From NCBI RefSeq assembly GCF_042665255.1, contig NZ_JBHTCD010000004.1: DNA of 64,000 nucleotides; one strand, 5' to 3'. Shown one piece after another: positions 42,815 to 51,023 of this stretch. Each line of letters opens with the position of its first letter. The first letter of the stretch is position 1. Below the pieces are notes generated by a model. That model had not been told where the DNA came from, did no database searches, and saw only the letters and a list, made by a program, of their open reading frames with translations. Made by a program: the position numbers and the translations under genes. Origin of the DNA: Insolitispirillum peregrinum. Lineage in GTDB: Bacteria > Pseudomonadota > Alphaproteobacteria > Rhodospirillales > Rhodospirillaceae.

Positions 42815-43651
42815 ATGCAAGGGCTCTACTGGATTGCCTCCTATCCCCGTTCGGGAAACACATGGCTCCGCCTGTTGCTGGACAGTTACCTGCACGGCGG
42901 AGCGGCGGTTGACATCAACCGGATCAGCCCGTCGGGCCTGATGTACAGTCGGGCCTTTGCCGATGATGTGCTGGGGATCGATACCGCTGACTTGTTGCCA
43001 GCCGAAATTCTGGCGTTGCGCCCACAGGTGATGCGGGCAATCCGGGACCGCCATGCCGATCCGGTGATGCTGAAAACCCATGATATGCGCCACCGTCTGC
43101 CTGACGGGCAATGGACCTTGCCTGCCGATGTCAGCCTGGGCGGAGTCTATCTGGTCCGCGACCCGCGTGACGTGGTGCTGTCTCTGGCCCGTTTTCTTTC
43201 CTGTTCGCCCGATCAGGCGATCACCATCATGGCAACGGCGGGTCAGCAGCGGGCGACATCCCATGATCAGCAGGCAACCCATCTGGTCAATGTGTGGGGA
43301 AGCTGGAGTGAAAACGTCCGTAGCTGGATGGCAGCGGACCCGTTCCCGGTTCATCTGGTGCGCTATGAAGACCTGCGCGCCCGGCCCCGGCAGGTGATGG
43401 CGGGCATTTTGCGGGCGTTTGATCTGCCGGTCGATCTCGACCGCATTGCGGCAGCCGTGGCGGCAACGTCGCTGGAAACCCTGCACCAGCAGGAACGGCA
43501 GCGGGGTTTTATCGAATATGCGGGGCGTGGGCGTTTCTTTGGCAGCGGGGCGGTGGCGGGGTGGCGGCACAGGCTGACTCCGGCACAGGCCGGGCGTATC
43601 CGGGACCAGCATGGCGAGGTTATGGCTCGCCTTGATTATGAGGACTGGTAA
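42815..43651 (+). CDS. Sulfotransferase-family protein
   Basis: 278 residues. The 5'-phosphosulfate loop is YWIASYPRSGNTWLRLLLDS (residues 5-24) and the 3'-phosphate motif VYLVRDPRDVVLSLARF (about 110-126), so it is probably a PAPS-dependent sulfotransferase. The acceptor is unknown. It follows parB by 52 bases with GGAGGCAG upstream of the ATG, and converges on the lasso-type cyclase gene across a MITE. Either a surface glycan or the RiPP product could be its substrate. Confidence 0.8.
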   Translation: MQGLYWIASYPRSGNTWLRLLLDSYLHGGAAVDINRISPSGLMYSRAFADDVLGIDTADLLPAEILALRPQVMRAIRDRHADPVMLKTHDMRHRLPDGQWTLPADVSLGGVYLVRDPRDVVLSLARFLSCSPDQAITIMATAGQQRATSHDQQATHLVNVWGSWSENVRSWMAADPFPVHLVRYEDLRARPRQVMAGILRAFDLPVDLDRIAAAVAATSLETLHQQERQRGFIEYAGRGRFFGSGAVAGWRHRLTPAQAGRIRDQHGEVMARLDYEDW

Positions 43652-43694
43652 AGCCTGCAAGGAAGAAGAAGGCGGTTCTGGGCGGGAGCCCTTC

Positions 43695-43790
43695 TTAGAG
43701 CGTTTTCGCTCAGTGTGAAAACGCTCCCCGTTTTTCGTGCCGCATTTTCCGAGCCGTTGACCGTAGACGGTCAACTTGAAAATGCTCTAA
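43695..43790. mobile_element. MITE related to IS630, copy 1
   Basis: 96 bases with terminal inverted repeats TTAGAGCGTTTTC and GAAAATGCTCTAA (12 of 13 paired). Internal hairpins: GAGCGTTTTC/GAAAACGCTC and GTTGACCGT/ACGGTCAAC. The TA dinucleotides at both ends fit IS630/Tc1-type target duplication. The end matches the IS630 remnant at 13547-13559. Its last TA forms the stop codon of the cyclase gene. Confidence 0.8.
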
Positions 43791-45715
43791 CGGTTGCTGC
43801 CACTGGCCCAGCGGACAAAGCGGCCCATCTGGATGGCATTGGACACCATGAAGCCGTAGAGAAGGCGATTGCTGGCGGGCATTTTGTCGGCCTCGGGCCA
43901 CTGGTCCAGCAAATGGCGCAGGCGCGGCAGGTCCAGCATCTCGGACAGCATCTGGTTGTCGGCAAAGCTGTCGACGGCATCGGCAAAAGCGGCCCGTTGC
44001 GGCTGCAGGCGGTGGGGCCATTCGACAGCCTGCTGCCCACCCAGCGATTCGTTGACGATGCTGTCCGGGGCATGGTCTTGCAACAGCCGACGGATCAGGC
44101 TGCGGGGGCGACCGTCAAGAATGTATTGTTCGCGCGGGATGGCAAGACAGAATTCCAGCAAATCCCGATCAGCGAACACGTCGCGCAGGTGCAGGCCATA
44201 GGTGATTTCCAGCGCCATGCTGCTGGGCAGGCTGAGGACGCGCTTTTCGTTGAGGAAGTACAGGCACTGCTGACGGGATGATGTGCCCAGCGTTTGCACC
44301 AGACTCTCGTCGTGGGCGTCAAGGTAGTCTTCGACGCCAACCTGCTCGATCCACGACTGACGCAGCAGGTTGAAGGCGGTCAGGGGAGGAGGCCGGTTGC
44401 GCAGCCGCCGCAGTTGGTAAAACAGCGGTCTGGGAATCATCGGGTTGATCAGGGTGGCCCGTAGAAACGGCAGCAAGGCTTTTCCCTGATAGCGGGCGAC
44501 TTGCCTTGACAGGCGCAGCGCGGTCAGCGGGCGACCGTCGCGGACCAGGTCGTAAAAACACAAAAAGCCATCATAACTGAGCGAGAAATTGCCCATACCG
44601 GCATTCAGGGCGACATCATGCCCCTGTTTTTGCATCGCCTGATAGGCCGAGGAAAACCAGCCCAGATGGCAGGCGTTGCTGCACGGCAGGCCCGTGGTCT
44701 GGAACAGCAGCGTCGGGTCTGTTTCGATGGCTGACGGGGTGCTGCTGTGGCACAGGGTTGTCTGCAATGTCGGATAGTCTGCCGCCAGCGCGGCGATTTT
44801 GGGGCGTTCGTCGGCATACCAGCCCCGGTCTGCTGTCACCGATAACCCCGGTGGCGGGACGACGGTGTAACTGTGGACCGGCACCGGCACCGGCGGCTGC
44901 AGGCGCAAGGCAGCGGTCAGCATCGCCGTGCTGTCGAGGCCGCCGCTGGCGAGAAAGGCTGGTTTTCTGGTTTGGCGCAGGCGGCGGGTGACGGCCTGTT
45001 GTAACAGCGCATCGGCCTGCTCGAGGTACTCCTGATCGGACGACAGTCGTATGCGCTGGTTGCTCTCCGGTTGCCACAGCGGCACGTGCCGCTGACCATC
45101 GGCACGGATGTCCAGCAGGGTACCGGGGGGAACCTGCCCGATATTCTGGTACACACTGCGGCCGAGATCGCCGACCCGACCAGCAAAGCGGGTGGTCAGG
45201 GCCAGCATGTCCAGCGTGCGGGGAACGGTGGGAATCCGCTGCAACAAGGCGACGGTGGTGGCAAAGTGGCAACCAGTGCCATCCCGGTGCCAGTACAGCA
45301 GCCTGCCAGCCAGCGGAGCAACCGCCAGCAGCAGCCGCTGGTCGGCGGGGGACCAGTGCGCCAGCGCAAAGTCTCCGGCCAGTTTCCCCAGCGTTTCTGC
45401 GCCGCGTCGGGTGATCCAGCGGGCAAGCAGGACGGTATCGGGCGTATCGGCGGCGACAGACAGGCTGCGGGCAACGTCTGCCGAGTCGAACAGGCACCCT
45501 GTCATCAGGGTGACGGTGCCGCGCTCATCCTGATACAGTGACAGGGGAAAGGCTTGGCCCGCCTGCTGGGGAAAGGTCAGTGCGCAGAGATGATCGTCGT
45601 AAAAGCCATTGCCACCGACCGCCAGACATGACGCGAGCAATGTTTGCCCCAAACGAGGGTCAAGGAGCAAATGCCCAAAGGCAACCGATCCCAGAATGTG
45701 CGCCAGACGGCTCAT
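43787..45715 (-). CDS. Asparagine-synthase-like protein, probable lasso peptide cyclase (C protein)
   Basis: About 642 residues. Residues 1-210 resemble the N-terminal nucleophile domain of asparagine synthase B but without the catalytic Cys at position 2, as in lasso cyclases, which do not use glutamine. Residues about 225-620 are the ATP-pyrophosphatase domain with the PP-loop SGGLDS (257-262). Such proteins activate the ring Asp/Glu of a lasso core and close the macrolactam. ATG 45715 is preferred over a start 33 bases upstream. The neighbours (precursors, HprK, PqqD) support the call. Its stop lies in a MITE end. An unlinked amidating enzyme is the alternative. Confidence 0.78.
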   Translation of the reverse strand: MSRLAHILGSVAFGHLLLDPRLGQTLLASCLAVGGNGFYDDHLCALTFPQQAGQAFPLSLYQDERGTVTLMTGCLFDSADVARSLSVAADTPDTVLLARWITRRGAETLGKLAGDFALAHWSPADQRLLLAVAPLAGRLLYWHRDGTGCHFATTVALLQRIPTVPRTLDMLALTTRFAGRVGDLGRSVYQNIGQVPPGTLLDIRADGQRHVPLWQPESNQRIRLSSDQEYLEQADALLQQAVTRRLRQTRKPAFLASGGLDSTAMLTAALRLQPPVPVPVHSYTVVPPPGLSVTADRGWYADERPKIAALAADYPTLQTTLCHSSTPSAIETDPTLLFQTTGLPCSNACHLGWFSSAYQAMQKQGHDVALNAGMGNFSLSYDGFLCFYDLVRDGRPLTALRLSRQVARYQGKALLPFLRATLINPMIPRPLFYQLRRLRNRPPPLTAFNLLRQSWIEQVGVEDYLDAHDESLVQTLGTSSRQQCLYFLNEKRVLSLPSSMALEITYGLHLRDVFADRDLLEFCLAIPREQYILDGRPRSLIRRLLQDHAPDSIVNESLGGQQAVEWPHRLQPQRAAFADAVDSFADNQMLSEMLDLPRLRHLLDQWPEADKMPASNRLLYGFMVSNAIQMGRFVRWASGSNR

Positions 45716-45756
45716 GTGAGGTGCTCTTTTCCCCGTTCCTGTGCACAAGGGTAAGG

Positions 45757-45917
45757 TCAGGACGTGCCCCAGGTTCCGACGCCGTCAGACCCCGGGTTGA
45801 ATCACTGCTGGTGCACCCGGTCACGGTCATGGTGGTCGTGGGGGAAGCCCAAGGGTGGGCCGTTTCCGACGGGGCAGGTGTCGGTGCGGGATCAGTCCCA
45901 ACGCTCATCGCCATCAT
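45757..45917 (-). pseudogene. Second lasso precursor-like gene, frameshifted
   Basis: The ATG at 45917 opens a peptide similar to the intact precursor next to it (MAMSVGTDPAPTPAP, a Trp, MTVT). Compared base by base with that precursor, the segment after MTVT is one base shorter, so the frame runs past the aligned stop (TGA 45759-45757) into the cyclase start. Restoring one base near 45796-45805 gives a core ending FNPGSDGVGTWGTS, with Asp at ring position 8 as in the intact paralogue. The natural start residue of the repaired core is Ser or unknown. Confidence 0.7.
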
Positions 45918-45951
45918 GCCCGCAGAAACGAAAAATACCTGGGGGGGGGCA

Positions 45952-45980
45952 ATCTTGTGTTCCGGGTCCGGGGCTGTCAA
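45952..45980 (-). promoter_or_regulatory. Promoter of the second precursor gene
   Basis: -35 TTGACA (45980-45975), 17-base spacer, -10 CAAGAT (45957-45952). The layout is the same as for the first precursor, so promoter and gene were duplicated together. A run of nine C on the transcribed-sense strand (45949-45941) follows the -10 at the expected transcript start and might slip. Confidence 0.6.
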
Positions 45981-46059
45981 GCGGGCCTTCTCTTCTTGTC
46001 CTGCCTGGCAACAATGATTCTGTCCCGGACCCAAGGCGGGGGAACTGTTCTTCTGATCG

Positions 46060-46242
46060 TCAGGACAGCGTATCGGTCCCGCTGCCATCATCCCCCGGGG
46101 TGATTCTGCCTGCGGTGAATTCGGTCACGGTCATGGCGGTCACGGTGTCTAGTGGCGGAACCCAGGTGGGAATGGGGGCGGGCGACGAAGAGGCTGGTGC
46201 CGGTGTGGAATCGGTCTGAGTGTTCATTGGTGTCATGCCCAT
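46060..46242 (-). CDS. Lasso peptide precursor (RiPP A gene)
   Basis: 60 residues from ATG 46242 (other starts at 46236 and 46227). The leader is Pro/Ala/Ser-rich and holds WVPPL (residues 27-31), like the YxxPxL leader motif bound by PqqD-type recognition proteins. The predicted core is GRITPGDDGSGTDTLS: Thr at -2, Gly at 1 and Asp at 7 and 8, the rule for lasso cores with an 8-residue ring most likely. The C-terminal residue is Ser, the residue phosphorylated in paeninodin-type lasso peptides by an HprK-like kinase. The cyclase gene is downstream and the HprK gene upstream. Too short for homology alone; the case rests on motif, duplication and context. Confidence 0.68.
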   Translation of the reverse strand: MGMTPMNTQTDSTPAPASSSPAPIPTWVPPLDTVTAMTVTEFTAGRITPGDDGSGTDTLS

Positions 46243-46266
46243 GGAGAGGAAAAGTCCCTGGGAACA

Positions 46267-46295
46267 ATCTTAAGTTTTGTATCCCGCCCTGTCAA
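46267..46295 (-). promoter_or_regulatory. Promoter of the lasso precursor gene
   Basis: -35 TTGACA (46295-46290), 17-base spacer, -10 TAAGAT (46272-46267), with the ATG 25 bases downstream. The match is strong and shared with the duplicate promoter at 45952-45980. Confidence 0.7.
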
Positions 46296-46342
46296 TTGAC
46301 CCTGTCCTGATATCTTTGCCGGGGAATGGTGTTGTGGGCCTG

Positions 46343-47311
46343 CTAAGGCTCCTGCGCCAGCAGGAGCCGGACCAGATCGGGCAGCGCAGACAGGTCATCC
46401 TGACGGCGCAATTCGGCAAAGGGAACGTGCTGAGCCACTGCTGCCAGTGCCAGCAACATGTCGGCCTGATAGCCCATGGCGATGCCCAGACGGGGGCGAT
46501 GGAACAGGTCATATTGCCGCAGGGCGGTGCTGCCCCGTAACGGAAACAGCCCACCGTCATCCGGCTGCGCAACCCTCCGCAACAGGACGACCTGCCGCAG
46601 TGCCATCCGCTGTCTGGCGGCGGACGGGACGGGGACCTTGAACTTGTTCTGCCCCTCCCGCACCGGCTCCAGAGGCCCGGTGGGGATGGCAAGATGCCGG
46701 GCGGCATCCTGCCACAGCTTCAGATAGGCGAGACAGGGCAGGATGGTCGGGGAACCGGGAATGGAAACATCCAGCGCGCACAGGTCATCGGACAACAGGG
46801 GGTAGCCATGCTGGTAAAACGTGGCCGCCAGTGTCGATTTACCAAGGCCGGACGGGCCAGACAGCAGCAAGGCCCGTCCGTCAATATTGATGGCGCTGGC
46901 ATGCAGGGGGATCAGCCCCCGGCGATAGCACAGGGCGGCCAGCACGGTCCCGAAAAAGAACAACCGCACCTCGGGGCTGTCGATGGTCATTCCGACCGCC
47001 GGAGCGATGGTGATCGTTGACGGCTCGCCCCGTTGACCATCAAGCCGATAGGTAGCAATCTCCGGGACCACGAACCGCAAGGTACTGTCGGTGAAATCGA
47101 GCAACGGTCCAAACCGGTGGACGGCACCCTCAAGGGGGGCGGCATCCCCGTGACAAATGCGGATATCGGGGCTGTGTCCGGGGTCTCCGTCCCATGGTGC
47201 CAGCTCCGGGAACTGCCCATCGCTGTGGACCCGCCACCCGAACAGGGTATAGTCATGGCCGTTCTGGAGCGGGGGATGCGCCGTGTTCTGCTGGACAAGC
47301 ATTTCAGACAT
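46343..47311 (-). CDS. HPr kinase-like protein, probable lasso peptide kinase
   Basis: About 322 residues. The C-terminal half carries Walker A LLLSGPSGLGKSTLAATF (about residues 149-166) and YPLLSDDLCALDV, features of the HprK-type serine kinase fold. The usual HPr kinase N-domain is not evident. In paeninodin-type clusters a homologous kinase phosphorylates the C-terminal Ser of the precursor. The ATG at 47311 is preferred; the frame is open to 47374. It is on the same strand as, and upstream of, the precursor genes. No HPr or phosphotransferase genes are near. Confidence 0.75.
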   Translation of the reverse strand: MSEMLVQQNTAHPPLQNGHDYTLFGWRVHSDGQFPELAPWDGDPGHSPDIRICHGDAAPLEGAVHRFGPLLDFTDSTLRFVVPEIATYRLDGQRGEPSTITIAPAVGMTIDSPEVRLFFFGTVLAALCYRRGLIPLHASAINIDGRALLLSGPSGLGKSTLAATFYQHGYPLLSDDLCALDVSIPGSPTILPCLAYLKLWQDAARHLAIPTGPLEPVREGQNKFKVPVPSAARQRMALRQVVLLRRVAQPDDGGLFPLRGSTALRQYDLFHRPRLGIAMGYQADMLLALAAVAQHVPFAELRRQDDLSALPDLVRLLLAQEP

Positions 47312-47397
47312 GGGATAAATTTTCGGCCTGCTTTCGAGGTGAAAAGAGTCACCCATAAGAAAGTGGCAAGTCAAGGTATTCCGGGAGGGAATGGGGC

Positions 47398-47694
47398 ATG
47401 ATTGAAGAAACCGACATGATTTCCAGAAACCAGACCATTCTTTCTGTTGATGTGCATGACGAGACCGTTTTGTTCAGTGCCAAAAATGGTATGTACTATA
47501 ACCTGTCTGCCACCAGTCGCGATATCTGGACGCGGCTTGCCGATCCGATCCGGGTTGGCAGCCTTTATGATGACCTGACGTCCTTCTATGGCGGGGAACG
47601 GGCCGTCATTGCCGCCGATGCCGGTGCGTTCCTGCTCCACTTGCAGGGATTGGGCGTGGTGGAGGTCACCCGTGGCCCGGTCGGCAGCGAGTGA
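47398..47694 (+). CDS. PqqD-like peptide-binding protein (RiPP recognition element, lasso B1)
   Basis: 98 residues of the PqqD fold: a beta-hairpin beginning LSVDVHDETVLFSAKNGMYY, then NLSATSRDIWTRLADP and a helical end. Such proteins bind the leader peptide and deliver it to the modifying enzymes. It is divergent from the kinase gene. In lasso systems this function is B1; the matching B2 peptidase is not in the window. Confidence 0.85.
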   Translation: MIEETDMISRNQTILSVDVHDETVLFSAKNGMYYNLSATSRDIWTRLADPIRVGSLYDDLTSFYGGERAVIAADAGAFLLHLQGLGVVEVTRGPVGSE

Positions 47695-47704
47695 CCCCCC
47701 ACCC

Positions 47705-49531
47705 TTACCTTGATGCGTGTTTCCCGCCTCGGGCATGGGCGTCTGCCAGTTCGCCAAGGGCGGTATACAGGGCGTGGATCGGTGTTTCCCACTGTCCCCA
47801 TTCTTCCTGATGGAACAGGCGCATCCGGGGATACCACGGTGTGTCTTCCCGTCGGTGCAGCCAGCGCCAGCAATTGTCAAAACGCGACAGCATCAGCACC
47901 GGCACATCCAGCCCGCCGGCCAGATGGGCAACCGAGGTATCAACGGTCACCACCACATCCAGCTGGCGGATCAGCGCGGCAGTGTCGGCGAAATCCCGCA
48001 CCTCGTCCATCCAGTCTTGGATGGGAAACGGTGCTTCTGCCAGTTGCTGTCGCGGTGGCCCCAGTTGCAGGTTGACGTAATCAACGCCAGACAGGCCGCC
48101 CAGCGGGGCCAGAGCGGCCAGCGCGATGCTGCGGCGGCGGTCGGTATTGCTGGCGACCGGATCGTGCGCCCGGTGGTCCCCCGCCCATACCAGACCGACT
48201 TTCAGGCCGCGCAGACCAGCCAGGCGCGATGCCCAGACATCCGTGTCATCCGCTGCCGGGACAAGATAGGGGGGGAACGCCTGAATGGCATCGGGCCGGA
48301 CGCCAAAGCGGTGCGGCAGGGATAACAGGGGAAGACCATAATCCCAGCAGGCAGGATCAGCCCGCAGTCCCTGTTCCTCGACCTGCAGGCGCGGGTCGGA
48401 TATCCGGAACAGGCGGATCAGCGACGGGGGGGCCAGCAGTCCGACGGTTGCCCCCTGGTCGGCCAGCTGGCGGGCATAGCGGAAGAAATGCAGGCTGTCG
48501 CCCTGGCCCTGTTCGCATTCCAGAAGAATTCGCAGACCGCGCGGATCGCCGCCCGGCCAGCGGGGGAGCGGTTCGATGCCATGCCAGACGATGGTATTGC
48601 GCGGGTAGCGGGAACGGGCCTCGTACAGCTCCCAACCCTGTTCCCAGTCCCCCGAGCGCAGGGCATCACAGGCGTGCAGAAAGGTCATCATCCCCGCCTG
48701 ACTGCCAGCGGACAGGGTGCAGGCTTGCTGATGCAGGGTCGTACTGCGGTCAAAATCACCGTGCAAACCGGCAATGGCTGCCAGATTGGTATAGGGAACG
48801 GCGGAGTTTGGCTGATGACGGAGCGCTTCTGCAAAGGCGTGCCGTGACTCGTCGAAACGCCCCTGAAGACGAAGGGCAACGCCCAGATTGATCCAGCCCC
48901 CCGGGCTGTGCGGGTCGATGGTTTCAAGGATGTGCCGGGCGACGGCCTCGGCCCTGTCCTGATTGCCCATCGTGCTTTCAATTGACGACAGGTTGATCAG
49001 GGTGATGTGATCGTCGGGATACAGCTCGGCAGCAACCTTGATCGTCGTATGGGCTTCGGCGAACTGCCCCAACCGTTCATAGGTAACGGCCAGATCGCAC
49101 AGGATGCCAGAGACGGCAGCATTGATCCCGGCGGCTTCTTCCAGCAGGGTGCGGGCGCCTTCGATGTGGCCATCGTTCATCAGGGCCGAGGCGGCCACAT
49201 GCAGCAATCCAGCCAGTTGGGCGTTGCTGGAATGGCCGGGAACCCGGCGATTGACCTCGCGCAGAACCTCGATGGCCGGGATCTCGTTCCCGTTCGCCAG
49301 ATGGGCCTGCGCCAGTTCGACCAGCGCGTGATTCATGTCCGGGCGCAGCCTGACCGCCCGCTCCAGAGTCTGGACCGCCTGCTGGTGCGCCCCCACCATC
49401 CGGTGCAGGGTGCCAAGCAGGGTCAGGGCCGCCGCGTCGGCGCTGCCGGCATCATCCATCTGGCCGAGAAGGGTGCGGGCTGGCTCGAGCCTGCCTTCAC
49501 CGTACAAAAGACATGCGTGTTCAAAAGACAC
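47705..49531 (-). CDS. TPR-repeat protein with glycosyltransferase-like C-terminal domain
   Basis: 608 residues from GTG 49531, which has AAGAAGGG upstream; a TTG at 49555 is also open. Residues about 1-290 are tandem TPR units (for example PGGWINLGVALRLQGRFDESRHAFAEAL). The C-terminal half resembles GT-B heptosyltransferase (GT9)-like domains: VGLVWAGD, VDVVVTVDTSVAHLAGGLDVPVLML, then a Trp-rich end. It could glycosylate a protein or peptide. It ends 10 bases from the PqqD gene, converging. Confidence 0.72.
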   Translation of the reverse strand: MSFEHACLLYGEGRLEPARTLLGQMDDAGSADAAALTLLGTLHRMVGAHQQAVQTLERAVRLRPDMNHALVELAQAHLANGNEIPAIEVLREVNRRVPGHSSNAQLAGLLHVAASALMNDGHIEGARTLLEEAAGINAAVSGILCDLAVTYERLGQFAEAHTTIKVAAELYPDDHITLINLSSIESTMGNQDRAEAVARHILETIDPHSPGGWINLGVALRLQGRFDESRHAFAEALRHQPNSAVPYTNLAAIAGLHGDFDRSTTLHQQACTLSAGSQAGMMTFLHACDALRSGDWEQGWELYEARSRYPRNTIVWHGIEPLPRWPGGDPRGLRILLECEQGQGDSLHFFRYARQLADQGATVGLLAPPSLIRLFRISDPRLQVEEQGLRADPACWDYGLPLLSLPHRFGVRPDAIQAFPPYLVPAADDTDVWASRLAGLRGLKVGLVWAGDHRAHDPVASNTDRRRSIALAALAPLGGLSGVDYVNLQLGPPRQQLAEAPFPIQDWMDEVRDFADTAALIRQLDVVVTVDTSVAHLAGGLDVPVLMLSRFDNCWRWLHRREDTPWYPRMRLFHQEEWGQWETPIHALYTALGELADAHARGGKHASR

Positions 49532-49633
49532 GGGCGGACCCTTCTTTTCAGGCAAGACCCGGAGCGGTGAGCCTGAACGGTAAACCGCGCCCCCGGGCTT
49601 CAGGTTTCTGGTGTGTCGCAGGGGGCTTGCGGA

Positions 49634-49657
49634 AACCGGTTTTCACGAAAACCGGTT
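49634..49657. other. Inverted repeat after the first tail-collar gene
   Basis: AACCGGTTTTC and GAAAACCGGTT form an 11-bp stem with a 2-base loop between the tail-collar gene at 49678 and the TPR gene. There is no T-run; it may be a transcript end or a protein site. Confidence 0.4.
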
Positions 49658-49677
49658 CCCCCGCTTCGGGCACTGTG

Positions 49678-50253
49678 TTAGTTCGGGTTCGGCATGAATA
49701 TGCCCTCATAGCAAATGCAGAAATTGAGCGGCAGGTACGGCTGGACGTTGTTGTGCGTCCGCCCCGAGCCAGCCATGCTGATACTGAACCCGCTCAACGC
49801 GGCCGTTGGAGTGGTGTTGGAAGACCAGATATCGTAGGTGCTGGCCCCTGACCGGACGAGTCCGAGGTAGCAGGTGCTGTCCGCTGTGGCGATTTGCGTC
49901 ACCCCGGTTGTTGATCCATAGCCTTGCGCGGTGTGGGAATGGGTGGGGAGATAGGCTTGGGAAAGGGTGACTTCGTTGACCCCCCAGACACTGCCCAGTG
50001 TCATATTGGACGAGGAAATGACGTTTGCGCTCGGGGGCAGAGCACCGCCGCTAAGGGGAGATACCACCGCCCGGCCCTGCAGGTTGGGGAGGCCAAAGGT
50101 TGTTTTGCCGTCGCCGCCATACCTGAAGCCAAGCATGGCAAACAAGGCTTGGTATCGGGTGATGCTTTGGATGCTGCCATCACAGGGAAACCATCCCTGC
50201 GGCGTGAAATTGAATGCAAATGGGCGGATTTCCCCAACAAACGGGTCACTCAT
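49678..50253 (-). CDS. Phage tail-collar/microcystin-dependent protein, copy 3
   Basis: 191 residues. The N-terminal VGEIRPFAFNFTPQGWFPCDG and GGDGKTTFGLPNLQGRAVVS are the phage tail-collar domain shared with MdpB (microcystin-dependent protein B). The C-terminal PYLPLNFCICYEGIF is the usual end. The middle region (about 90-150) varies between the three neighbours. GAGAC-type ribosome site precedes the ATG. Its job outside phage particles is unknown; no other phage genes are near. Confidence 0.85.
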   Translation of the reverse strand: MSDPFVGEIRPFAFNFTPQGWFPCDGSIQSITRYQALFAMLGFRYGGDGKTTFGLPNLQGRAVVSPLSGGALPPSANVISSSNMTLGSVWGVNEVTLSQAYLPTHSHTAQGYGSTTGVTQIATADSTCYLGLVRSGASTYDIWSSNTTPTAALSGFSISMAGSGRTHNNVQPYLPLNFCICYEGIFMPNPN

Positions 50254-50420
50254 GGGAAGTCTCCTTGAAAGAATGGGGCAGACGCCTATGGTCCTGCCAT
50301 GAATTACGTGCTCGACCGGATGCGATGGTGTGACCCTGGCTCCCGCGTCTGGTCCGACAGGCTGTCCCGCCCTTCTTCGGCCACAGTCGAGGGAGGACAG
50401 GCGTCCCCACCTGAAACGCG

Positions 50421-50966
50421 CTACGGGAAATTCGGGTAGAGGCCGGAAATACAGATAATATAATTCATGTTGATAACCGGCATTCCGTTGAAGTGCGCCT
50501 GTGATCCCCCAGTTGCGCCGACGGCGGTGGGGGCCACGGTTGCCATGGCAACCAGGCTGCCACCGGCGACCGGTTTGGCATAGCCGGTAAAGCCATTCGG
50601 CAGGGCGGCAGGCATGTCGCCGGACTGTGGAGCGGTGTGGGTTGCCGGGGTGGTCAGCACGTTCAGGAGGTGGGTATGCGACGGTAACTGTGCCTGCGTC
50701 AGGGTTACGGCAAAGGTGCCGCCGGTTGCCCCCAGCCGATAGGCGCTGGTGGTGGTGGTGGCTGTCGTGTTGATGCCGACGGGCAACACCAGTTGCAGGT
50801 TCGGCAACTGGAATTTGGTGACGCCGTCACCGCCATAGGTGACGCCAATCAGGGAGTAAAGAGCCGGATAGGCCTTGATGGCAAGTGAGGCGCCATTGCA
50901 CAGTGCCCAGTCCTGAGGGGCATAATTTCCGGCAAACAGCCGGATCTGGCCGATGTATGAGTCCAC
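50421..50966 (-). CDS. Phage tail-collar/microcystin-dependent protein, copy 2
   Basis: 181 residues, best started at GTG 50966 with AAGGAGAG upstream. IGQIRLFAGNYAPQDWALCNG and GGDGVTKFQLPNLQLVLPVG show the collar domain. The C-terminal half has longer Thr/Ala-rich loops than the neighbours. It is the middle of three paralogous genes. Confidence 0.85.
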   Translation of the reverse strand: MDSYIGQIRLFAGNYAPQDWALCNGASLAIKAYPALYSLIGVTYGGDGVTKFQLPNLQLVLPVGINTTATTTTSAYRLGATGGTFAVTLTQAQLPSHTHLLNVLTTPATHTAPQSGDMPAALPNGFTGYAKPVAGGSLVAMATVAPTAVGATGGSQAHFNGMPVINMNYIICISGLYPNFP

Positions 50967-51023
50967 GTTTGTCTCTCCTTGGCAGTCGCCGATGTCAAAG
51001 CTGATGTTTGCAGGGCTGTGCAA

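Noticed and set aside
46343..47311. Genuine HPr kinase of the phosphotransferase regulation pathway
   Set aside because: The usual HPr kinase neighbours (HPr, EIIA, RapZ) are missing and the N-terminal half is unlike HprK; the RiPP context fits better.
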